A stretch of DNA of 64,000 bases, taken from Kryptolebias marmoratus. Lineage: Eukaryota; Chordata; Actinopteri; Cyprinodontiformes; Rivulidae. A program made the translations under genes and the position numbers. The notes beneath the pieces were generated by a model. The model saw only the letters and a list, made by a program, of their open reading frames with translations. It made no database searches and was not told where the DNA came from. The stretch is from positions 3,831,490 through 3,895,489 of the forward strand of contig NC_051452.1 in the NCBI RefSeq assembly GCF_001649575.2. Reading direction: 5' to 3'. Of this stretch, positions 32,976 through 44,900 are shown one piece after another. How positions within the stretch are numbered: position 1 is the stretch's first letter; the number at the start of each line of letters is the position of its first letter.

Positions 32976-35900
32976 TCAACACTCTCCTGTAAGTTTAGTT
33001 GCATCCCCTCGCTTGGGAGGTGCAGGTGGGGGCCCTCTTCGTAACGTTGCATAGCCTGAGATGTTTCCGGACATGTAGCCACCATTTCCTCCGTTGCTCT
33101 GCTTCCCCTGGTCCAGGAGCAGCTCGGGGGGCGGCGGAGGCAGAGCCATGTCATCCATCGTCCCTGCAGGGTCCAACTTGCTTGAGAGGCCTGCAGAGTT
33201 GACCGAACCCTGGCGACCGACCGACTTTCGCTTTAGCGTCTGGCTGAGATCCGCCAGGAAATTAGGCTGACCTGAGCTGCATTTTGGAGAGGTTTGAGAA
33301 GGTGGCGAGATTGGAGGAGGTGGTTCTGGGGTGGCGTTGCTGCGCCGCCCAAGGGTGGGCGGAGGAGTCTTTTTTAGAGAGTTCTTTCCCCATATTGAGT
33401 TGCTGACAAGCGAGATGGGCGGTGGAGGAGGAGGAGCTTGAGGTTGGGGGTTCACCACGGCTACCCGAGGAGCTCCTCCGCTGTTGGAGTCGTTACCTGG
33501 CGGCGGTGGAGGGGGGAAGAGCTCGGAGGCTGGGGGAGGAGGTGGAAAACAGGCGCAGTCAGGCGGTGGAGAGGGGAAGTCGCTGCCGGACTGCTTCGCC
33601 TGGCTCACCTTGGCCTGTAAGGCCAAAGGTAGGTTAGCCAGGTTGAGTTTGCCTGGTTTAGGGGGAGCAGGAGGTCCATTTGAAGAGTCCTTCGAAGGAG
33701 ATCCGTTGGAGGAGTAGGTGGAACATGAGGAGGAAGCAGCAGTGTTGTTCTGAGGAGCAAATTTGCTGAGCAAGTTCCTCCTGGATTCCTCGTAGGAAGA
33801 GGAGGAGTTGGATTTGATGCTGGAGTTCCTCTGCGGCGTGGGAGGAGGCTTCTTGACACCCAAAGTGGAAGAGCCAGAAGGCGATCTCCTCAAGGGGGAG
33901 CCCAGATTTCCAGGAGGAAGCGGAGGGGGTGGTGGTGTTGGGCCTGAGACAGGTGCTGGGGGAGGCGGCGGCGGCGGAGGAGGAGGCGGTGCAGGAAAGC
34001 TGTTGCTGCTGTCTGCTGGAGGAGGAGGAGGAGGAAACTCTGGAGACTGAAGCTGCTGGGTACCCACAGGCTGCCATTTTGGTTTGGTCTTTACTGCAGG
34101 AGGGGAGAGGGGGGCCTTGGGGCTCTCGGTGTGATTGGCTGCTTGAGAAGCTCCTGGAAACTGACTTGCAAGTTGCTTCACTAAAGACATGGCGGGAGCT
34201 GCTCCTGTGGGAATGCTTGCCGTTTTAGTCACGCTGTTCAGTTTGGGCAGCGTAGGGGGAGGATGGCTGAACTGCTTCTTTACGGGTCCGAGTGCAGGGA
34301 GAGGCGGCGGAGGAGGAGGCGGAGGAGGAGGCGGAGGAGGCGGCGGCGGTAGAGCCGGGGTTGGCACGCTCATGGCAGCAGGAGGCGGAGCGGGAGGGAA
34401 CGGAGAAACCGGAGACATGGGCTTGGGAGCAGTCTGAGGGACAAACCCGGGGGTGAAGGTTTTGGGTGGCGCAGGTGGGGGACCAGGAGGAGGCGGGAAC
34501 TGAGCGGGTACTGGGAACNNNNNNNNNNNNNNNNNNNNNNNNNNNNNNNNNNNNNNNNNNNNNNNNNNNNNNNNNNNNNNNNNNNNNNNNNNNNNNNNNN
34601 NNNNNNNNNNNNNNNNNNGGCGGCGGTGGAGGAGGGGGTGGCGGAGCAGGAGCAGGCGGCGGGGAATCCTCAAAATCTCCATTCGGAGATAGCAGTTCTC
34701 GCGGTGGGCTCGGAAACCGCTCCTTCAGAGCCCGCTTCAGCCCGTTGGCGTAGATCGTTTTGCTCACTGGAGTTGGTGTGCACAGCGGGGGAGAGGGAGG
34801 CGGCGAAGGAGGAGGAGGAAACGACGCACCGTTCGTCTGTGGAGCAGGTGGAGGAGCGGGAATGAAGGGGGGTGGGGCTACTGGGCTGGGGGGGCCTAAC
34901 CTCAACATGGCCATGGCAGACCCGGGGACTGGCATGGATGGTGGAGGAGGAGGAGGGGGTGGAGGCGGGACATTAGTTCTTGCAGCGATGTCATTGACAT
35001 TGGGCTTGATGACCTCTGCTGCAGGTGGTGTCGGTGCCGGGGGGAGGACTTGGCGAGCTATTGCGTGGAGGTGACCGGGTAACTTCTGATTAAGGGAAGG
35101 TTTCTGGTTCTGCAGCCTGGTGATGGTGCTGTACTTGTACATGGTGAGAGGCAGGGTGTGGTGGGACACCATCTGAACTGGGGGGGGAGGAGGTGGAGGA
35201 GGAGGAGGAGGGGGCGGCGGAGGAGGAGGTGGAGCAGGGGCGAGCTGCTGCTGCGGGGGCATGAAGTTGTAGCTGTCGTTGGTCTGAGGCGGCGGAGACT
35301 GAGGTGGCTGAACGGGACTCTGCGGTGGCGGAGGAAACGACGGCTGCGGGGTCTGTTGAGGAGACAGAGGCAGGGGAGGCTGGTGCTGTGGTGGAGATGG
35401 TGTCTGGGGTTGCACCGAGGAGGGCTGGGGCTGTTGCTGGGGCTGTTGCTGGGGCTGTTGCTGGGGCTGCGGAGGCGGCGTGAGGATCGGGTGGTCCACC
35501 GAATGCTGGCTGTGGTGTCTGTGGCTGTGAGAAGAGTGTGTCGACCCACGGGATGCCTCCATTCTCATCTGCAGAGAAAAGAGTCTCAGTTACACGATTC
35601 ACAGAATTTTCAATCAAACCTGGTGCCGATGACGGAAAGCCATACTTTTGAGTTCTCCTCCATCTGGGTACCCCTCTTCCAGGCTTCAGAGAAAATGGAG
35701 CTCACCACACTCTGAGACCGGCCGTGAGAGGAGCCGGTGTCCACCCCGCTGTCTGAATGACCCGAATGATTGGACTGGGACTCTGACAAGACACACAGAC
35801 AAACAGCTTTTGTTTAATAAGATTAGTCTTTGCATAAATCCTCAACGTAACACCGATACAACATACGCACAAGTTCAGAATTTCTGAATTCTGTGGTTAT

Positions 35901-38900
35901 TTGCAAGTGCAGAAAAGTCCAGTGCAGCTTGAGGCACTTTGAGCAGAATATCCTTAAGTTTCAGCCAAAATAATAGTGTAATGCAAATGTTAAAGCAATG
36001 TTAAGGACAATAAAATAGTGTTTGCATGAACCACTATAAATTCATTCTTTTATGACACAAACAGCCCCCACCAATTTTAAAATATCCATTATTTCTAACA
36101 AAATAAAACTGACCAGGTATGCTGGCGGAGCTGGAGCCCGACCGGATGCTGGAGGTAGAAAGAGAGGACCAATCGTAGGCAGCCTCCGTCCTCTTCATGG
36201 CCTCCTGGTAGTTCACGTATAGCTGCTTGCCGTACTATATGGAAACAATGGCAACATGAAAGACCCAAAGACATAAACAAATAACTTTCTTTGCTGATTT
36301 ACTTGTCTAATATTTTGTCTTGAGGGGCATCTTTTGGCTTCGGCCCACCTTAGCGATGCGAATTCCATTCACCCACTGATGAAGGGTCCGGACATCGTCG
36401 CAGCACAGGTACTTGATGTACTGGGACTTCTTCTGAATTTGGGGATGCTGTAAAAAAACAAAATACAAATAAAAATTCAGGCTCCCTCATCCACAGCCCT
36501 GTGTTTGACCTGCTCAGTCGCTCAGTGTCCCGTTTGCGATGATGCTGTGAGAAAACTAAACCGCACGAGGACTTTGGTGAGCTTACGTATTGTTCACAGG
36601 TCAAGGCCTTTTCCTTCACTTTCAACACAAACTTGGCTAACATCTTAGTGATCAATTAGCTTCACTTTTACCACACCGAAGAGGGAAAGAAAATGCTGAA
36701 TGTCTCATGTCTGCTAAGAGCTTCGGGCTGTTTGTAGTCCCACTGAAGCTCTCCTCTCAGGGATTAATCACGCTCACCTTCAGGGCCAGGCAGTAGTCAG
36801 TCGGGGCTTTGTACTTGCTGCGGTAGTCCTGACCGTAGTACACGTTAACATGGTCCAGCTGCAGGAAGCACACGAGATCTCTGGACGCCTGCAGAGGACG
36901 AGACACAGGAAACATTATATATTGATGCAGCTTGGGACAAAGAAACAAACACTGACTGATGTGGCTTTTGTTGCATCGGTTAAGTTGCACTAGATATGCT
37001 TTTAAAAGATCCCAAAGTAGTCCAAGTTTATAAAAGTATGAACAAATCTAAATTATTTGTACTGTAAGGTTCAATTTTTGCACCTTCAACACGTCTACAA
37101 GACTTAAAGGCAACAAAATACAAGTAGTGCAGATATTTGATGCTCTGAAGAAATTGGATAACGGGATGATAATGGTAAAAATAAAGCTCATGTGCAAAAC
37201 ACTTCTAGCTCAGTAAATAACAAAAGGCATGCATTGTTTGCTGTGTCTGCGGTGCAAAGTGATCAAGCCCAAAACAGGAAATACCACAGGCCTGACTGTG
37301 GATCTGGTTCTCATAACCCCGACGCACATTCCTATTCTTTATCATCGTCTTGTGTGAGCGACGTGACTGCGGGCTTACAGTGCACCATCGTTCAGTCTCA
37401 GCTGACCTTAGCTTTGCCTTTTGGGACGTAATAGATCCCCGAAGCCCTGAGGAGGAAGTAACGCTTCTTCCACGACTTCTTTCCATCCTCCTTGAGCCAC
37501 AGGACTCCCTCGATCTCTGGCACAGACACCGAACCACCGCAGAAACATTCCTGAAAGACGCAAACAACAACAAAAAAAAAAATACAAATAAACCTGACGC
37601 TACCAGTCATTGGAAATATTAGGAAAAGATTCTGGTTTTTGCAGCCTTACCTCCAGTAAAGCTTCTTTGTTCCTGTCAGCCATTTCTGATGTCTCCTTCC
37701 GCCCCAACAAATAGTTCTGAAAGCGATTGAATGAAATAAAAAATAAAAAAAGGGAATAGACGACAAGTGGGGGTGAAGCTGCCAGCATACCTCATCTAAC
37801 ATGAAATAAATTATTCATCTTTACTCGCTTTAGAGCTCTGACCTACTTCCAGCTCTCCGACACAAACAGACTCCCCTGTTCGCTGCTGTATAGACACTCA
37901 GCACGCGCAAACAATCCATCTGTGCGCATGGCACGTACTCCACATACCGAGGGGAGACGATAACCTGCACCGTTTATTGGACAGTCACCTGGGGGTTCTT
38001 GAAAAGAGCGTATTTCTCAATGCGCTCGATGAACATCAGCTTGTTGTGGCTGTCCCGCGTCCAGTTCAGCAAGTTCTCCACTAAGTTCTCGTGATCCTCG
38101 AAGATGCGCTCTGGGAAAAGAAGGAAATAAAGGGGGAGAATGAACGAACCCTGTCCTGTGTAGATCCAAAGCTGCGTCCCCTTTGCCGACAATGCGGACT
38201 AAAACGAACCATAAACGCTCCTTCCTCACCCATTTGCAGCTCAGTAATGGTTTCCACAAGCGACCAGTCTGGGCTGTAGCCACAGTGAGACTTGTCCAGC
38301 AGGCTGTCCAGAACCTGCCTGACTGTTTGCCGCTCATCCACCATCATGGTCTTTGAGCTCTCGTCTGACATGTGGACCCTGATCACCAGCTAAAGAAAAG
38401 AAGGGGTTAAAAAAAACAAAAGGGCCAATGGCTTCTACATATAATTCTAAACTGTCCATTTCAAATGAAAATCGTCTTCTCAATCCTTCCCTGTCAGTTT
38501 ACAAACAGCCACTTTTCAAAGTTGTTCATGAAACAAAATTATGTCTGACCTAGTTTCCAAAGATTTGTGTGGCTAACAACCCAAGAACATGCTTTCATTT
38601 TCAATGTCTGCGTTTTCTGGTTCATCTTACAAAAGGACGTACAACACTGACTCATTTTGCTTTTCAAAGACCAAAATAAAAATTGTATCATGTTGACAAA
38701 AAAAAATTAAGTATCCCTAGTTTTTTAGTTCAGGTAAAAAAAAAAATCCATAAAATGAATAATAATGCAGGTTTTACATGTTGGCTAAAGTCATTTTCTT
38801 TGTGTTGCTCAGTGGATTTATATGTACATTTTCCATTTTATGCCAACATCTTCCAGTAAATCCACATGATTAAAGCACACAATAAATATTATTTATTATT

Positions 38901-41900
38901 AATGTTAAATATCAATCCAAGAGAGAAATAATGTTCTTTTAAAAAAAAAAGTTAGAATAAACATAACAATAATGTGTCAAAAAGAACCTAAATTTTCATT
39001 TTTATTATTAAAAAAACAAACAAAAATAAAACAACAAACCATTTTGATAAATATTTAAAGGTTCATTAAAATCCATCCGGCACTTCATGAAATACTTTGT
39101 GAACAGACAAGGACGGAGAGCTAAAAACGCAAAACGTTTAGTTTCAGTTTACCGCAAAAATCAAAACGTCTATTCATGAGTGGATGACGTCCGAGCGTGA
39201 CGAAACATGCAGCAGTCGGCCCTCTTCAGACCTGCGCCGGTGGGACGTCTGATAAATCCCTGAATTCCTCCACCAGCTGCTGTGTTCCCTCCCACTGCGA
39301 CCCCGGCCTCCAATCACCGTGCTGCAATCAATGATTGAACCGAAGCTCAAACCAATAAGAGGATGAGACGAGACTCTCAGACGTGGGGAGCCTGACCTAC
39401 ATTTCTCTGAGGAAAGACCCCCCCCCCCAAAAAAAACAAAACAAAAACAAAACTACTGTGTGAAAGTTAATGAAAAAAAAACTAAATTTCTAATAAAAAT
39501 GTAACAAATACCGTGAATAGAGCCAACAATGACTGACTGAACATCTTTGTGTTTCTTGTTGCAGCCGTTTTATCATATATCTAGTCAAGTCTTTTTTAAA
39601 ACACTGCTGAGCTTCAGCTATTCATTGCTTGTATCCCCTCCCCATCCTCTCCGCCACCACTGACAGTTCGTTCACATGGAGAAACACTGGCAAACGATCT
39701 GCTTGTGGAGTTTCGAATAAACTCCCCCCCCAAATGGAGACGTGCACACGATGCTCCAGTTATCCACCTAAAACCAGCACTGTTGGGACTGCGTGGAGAA
39801 CTAAATGCATGCTCAAACTGTTTAAAAACCAAAACAAAACACGTCTATCCCTCCTCAGCAGATCCACAATCAAACACTGCAATGACCTATTTTCACTGCG
39901 CTTTGCCGTCTCTGAATGATGTTCAAAGGAAACGCAGCGTGCAGAGAATAGGACAAGACGGCACGTCTTATATAAATCAGAGGGTCTTTGTGGGGAAACT
40001 GAGACAGAGGCGGGCTACCTTTTTGACCTGAGCTTCCTTGATTTTCTCCAGGGCGACTCGGATCTTCTCTGCCTTCAGTTTGGCAGCTTGTTCCTCCTAG
40101 TTGGACACAAAGGAGCACGATTAATCAAGCTGTGACGAAAAAAAAAACAAAAAAACATTAAAATTATCACCGTCTTTCGTCACGTCTTTCATAACTCCTC
40201 CGGCAGGAATAAGACATCATGCACACATCTTCATAAAGTAGCTTTTTTTTTTTTTCAACCAAAGTTTAAACCAGTGCCTTCGCAATTTCATGCAGACCCA
40301 TTTTTTCGTCGCTTACCTGCCCCCTCCAACAGGCAGCCATCACCTCCATCCTACAGGTGTAAGCACGTATGTTATCCAGCTCGCAGAAATATTCAATGCC
40401 GCGCAAAAATAAAAGGCTCAGAGGGTTAAACCTCGGCAGTCGTAACGCGAGTCCAGAGGTGCCGCAACAAAAAACCGGTGCTCCCTCATCGGGTTTATGG
40501 TTTCATGCTGGATTCGTTTTGATCCCGGAGACTGGAAACAACGGTAGGAGATCCCTACAGGGCAAGAGGCTGCAGATGAATGCAGGAGGACTTCAAAGAG
40601 CGTCGACGCGTTTCGCTTAAAAATGCAAAAACTGTTGTCCAAAAAAAAAAAAAAAAGGGGGGGGGGGAATTTCCAAACATGTCCGTAATGTACGTGAAAT
40701 TAAAACAAAATTACAAAAAGAAAAAGAAAAAAAATCTGCTTACTCTTTAAAGTTGTTCCACCATCGGCGGGTGAAATTCAGATTTAATCCATCAGACTGT
40801 GCTGAGCAGAAACTTTGGGATGGTTTGCTGACACGTGCGCTCGAGATGAGCACGATTTGACAAAAAGCCCAAATGAGATACTAGAAAGGATGATGGTCCT
40901 CCCCCCTGCCGTCCAACCCTCCCCTTCATAACAGCAGCAGAGGCTCGGGGAGCGTGCCCAATCGATGGGAGCATAATCCCCCGCAAAAGTAGTAAAGTTC
41001 GAGGCTCGGCCAACCAGAGAGCACCTTTCACCAGACCCTTCAGCCAATCAGCGCGAGGCGGGAGACCGTGACCAAGTCCTTTAGCTAAACGACAGCAGCA
41101 GCGGGGAAACGGGAGTGGAATTTGGGTGAATGAAGTGCTTAATATTTCACGTTGTGCGCATATACAGGAACATTTGAGTTCAGAGAGAAGGGGGTGAGGG
41201 ATGCTGCTCTTCAAGCCTCTTATCTCAAGAACCCCCTCCACCCTCCTCCTCCTCCTCCTCCCTTTGACCCAGACTCACTTTTCCACATGAGCAACTTCCA
41301 GGCACACATATTAATGCAATAAAAGTCAGCGCTCAGTGGCGAGGCTTTTAGGCACTCGAGCGTGAGCGAGGGAAGGAAAATTGAGAGGGGAGTTCATGGG
41401 GAGCTTCGCAGAGTCGCGACGAGTTTAACCACACAAATATCTCCATTACTCCACTTCTACACGTGACAGCTACAACGTGTTCTGAATTAAACACAGCACG
41501 GCACAAAAATTAAAAGGCTCTTTGTGCCCGGTGGAAAAGAAATCTTGGCATCATCCTCCTTTGACGTCTTTACAGCCTCTCCCCACTCCGCTTGTTCGGA
41601 GATTTCGGATTCCACTTGGCGCGTCCGGGCGACTGACTGCAGCTTCTCTTGTGGAACGACGCCAGCCCCCGGTAGCCTGTGTGCTGCGGGATTTTCCAAT
41701 TTTATGCAAACATTTTTCTTTCAGCTGCTCCCTTCTGCAGGGGTCGCCACAGCGAGCAAACTCGCATGAAAGATTTAGCAACTGTTTACGCCGGATGCCC
41801 TCCCTGAGACAACCTGGGCTCGAACCGCAGCCTCAGGGTTACGAGACCACTGGCACTGACCACTGATCCACTGCAGCTCCAAATGCTTTCTATACAACTG

Positions 41901-44900
41901 CCAACAAATACCTTTCAGTCACTAATCATTTATATATCAAACATTTTGCCTCGATTAAGAAGAGTGCGCTTTGACTTTTAGTATTTGTAACTTTTATACT
42001 TTTTAAATTATTCTACTTCATTTATATAAAATTTCACCACAGAATACATTGAAATCTCTTCAGTTCCTTAAAAAAAACACTTGTCTAAGATCTGCTTCAG
42101 CAGATTTCTTTATTTCTTTTTTCTTATGCTCCTGTTAGGTACCGTCTTGCCAATTTCAGTTCCGTTTGTTTTAACTTTCTCTTTCTTTAACGTTCAGTTT
42201 CACCCACAATTCATTTTCACAGAAAACGCAAAATTTTCTCTAGCTCTAATTGTTTTTCCAAGTCAAAATAAAGATGCTATGAGTCTTTTACCGGGAAAAT
42301 ATGCAAGGCCAGTCTCAGATTCTTGCAGAAGCACAAAGGCAGGATTTCACCACACAATTTAAAGTCTGGTTTTTCAGTAGCAGATACATTCTAGAGGTCC
42401 CAAAAACTAGCCCAGACGGGAGTTAACGACTGATCAAATGCCAATGTGTGAATGTAAGTTATTTTAGGAGAAATTAGTATGAGTGAACAGTGTTAAGACT
42501 ACAGCCGATGAGAGCAAGAGATGGGCTTATCAGACAGTTTGATTGGCTTAGACTCCAAACGTGAAGCAGAATTTGGTTGAATTTTGGCAAGAAAAAACCA
42601 TATCACTTCGATGTTTCCAGTGTAAATAATATAAGCCACCAGCTACGAGAGCAAAACAAGATCATTCACCACGAGCTTCTTCTATCAAAGCGTCAGAAAA
42701 CACTGATGCCGAGGCCAAAGGGATAAACCCGGCTCTCGCTGATCACATCTACAAAACAATCACTGAATAACGACCAAATAAACTGTGAGAATTATGATGA
42801 TTTACTTGAATTTCTCTTCATTCACACAAGTCGCCTGGTGTGCAACTGTTTTAAAGCTGTTGTTTAGTCAGACTGTTCTGCTTTTAAATGGTTTATTAAA
42901 TAAAAAAAGAAGAGAGATTTTATCATGGCGGGCATGCAGAGCAGAAGAAAGGAGCAGCAACTCAAATCAGCGAGTGTAAAAGGAAGTCACCTTGGTCAGG
43001 AGGTGAGAAGGTTTTCCTGCTATGCTTTTCAGAATGAGCGAGGTTTCTCGATCCAGATAGGAATGCTTGGGGTGAGGAGAAGAAGAAGAGAGGGGGGAAA
43101 GACAAAAATATAGAGAAGTCAGTGCCAGATGATTCTTTGAGGCTTATTAATAGCAGGTGTTTTGATCGTTTTTTTTTTTAAAAAACAAAGCGTGAAGTGA
43201 GAGAACTCGGCACTTATGGCTGTCATTAGCTGCAGCTGTGGGTAAAGAAGCAATGATTGTGAGAAGCACTGAAGAAATAAAATTTTAAAAAACGCATAAG
43301 AACGAAGCATCTGAAAACGTAATCATAACAAAGCTGACAGTCTACAACTAGTCCAGTAATTTATTACTCAATAAACGTCACGTTCAGAAATTTATTTTTT
43401 TTTTGAGCCGTACAAAAACTGGTTTTGAAAGAACAAATTGTTTTTAAGGAATTAACAGAAAAATAAAAGCCCAGTTCAGAAAGTGTTGGAGCAGGATGGA
43501 AAACGGCAAATAAAATCAAGAGGCCTGGCATTGGTTGGAGGAATGCATATCACCCGCTGCCAGAGCTTTAACCTGAGAGAAGAAAAAGGAATTATAGCAG
43601 TTTTAGGTTTTTGTGTGTTTGCTGTCAGAGCGTGCTTTGGGGAGGATTCTCAACTACTACTGCGCCAAAATTAACTGAGTTATAATCATTTTTCTGTTTT
43701 CAAAAGGCTATCAGGATTGGCAGAGATCTTGAATTAGGTTGACTCCAATAAGTTAGTCAGCTGTAGATGTACATCCAAGGATTCATCTAATGGTTCGTGA
43801 GATATTTTGCTAATATGAAAAGCAAATAAACACATGCCCAGATGAATAAACACAAGCAAAAACATTAATCAGCAGCGGGTGATAATAAAGAAAGTGTTTT
43901 TTTTTCAAATCGAGTTATTTTCTTTGACAGCACGAATCAAGAAATGACCGCCCCCCATTCCTGCAAACCTAAAATGTCAAATTTTCCATGCTGTCCAAAC
44001 CGTTTCTGATTATTTTGTTAAAAACCGGATCAAAGGATTTAACGTGCAGCCTCGCATGCAAGCTCACACACGTGCACTTACAGTGGCCCGGTCCACTTCG
44101 CCCTCCCGTGAGGCGAAGTCAAGCCGTCGCCTGGCTCTCTTACTGTTGGCCCGTTGCAGAGTGGCATGCTGGGAAAAGTCGGGAGGTGCAGGCAGGGGTG
44201 TGGGTGTGTGTGTGTGGGAAAAGGCCAGTGATACGTCAAAGGGTGCAAAACACAAACAGAATAAACACGTGCGAAGGAGCGGGCAGGGACAAGGGACATG
44301 CAAGATTTCTGTATTGTTGCCTTCTTTGGAGCTTTCCAAGTTCCAAACCAAGCATTAGCTGAGATTTGCTGCATTTAAAGCAGGTCAAACACGTCTTAAG
44401 GACACTTTCAGAGGATAATTTGGTTTTGTTAGAGAGCCAGTATGTTTAGTAGGTGAACAAAGGAGCTCAGAAAAGGTAGGTGTTAACATTGCAATACTAA
44501 AATAAACTGGAGAATGCAATGTTGTATTGTTTAAAACATGCAAGTGAAACAGAACTGATCTCACACACACATTTAATCACTCATAATATAGGTTTGGATA
44601 AACTTGCGTGCTCCAGTTTGGACTTCTGTACCTCTGTGCTGGTCTGGTTCTGTCCTTGTTTGCCCGGACTGCTCTGGTCCTCCGCCTCCCCTCCCGTCAG
44701 TTTATCCGCGTCCAAGGAGTCCATGCTGGAGGCGGACGCCGAGTTAACGCTGGACCGCTGGGACGGAGCATCCTGCTCGCTGACGGCGCCCACCGACCCC
44801 GTCCTCCGGTGCTGCCCGCCGCTGGACGATCCGGACCCGGAGGAGGGGCGTCTGAGGGTGGCGGAGGAAACTGAAGACGATGAGGAGGAGGAGGAGGATG

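Noticed and set aside
33422..35715. Plus-strand Gly-, Arg- and Leu-rich ORFs
   Set aside because: They are antisense shadows of the raph1 polyproline coding exon.
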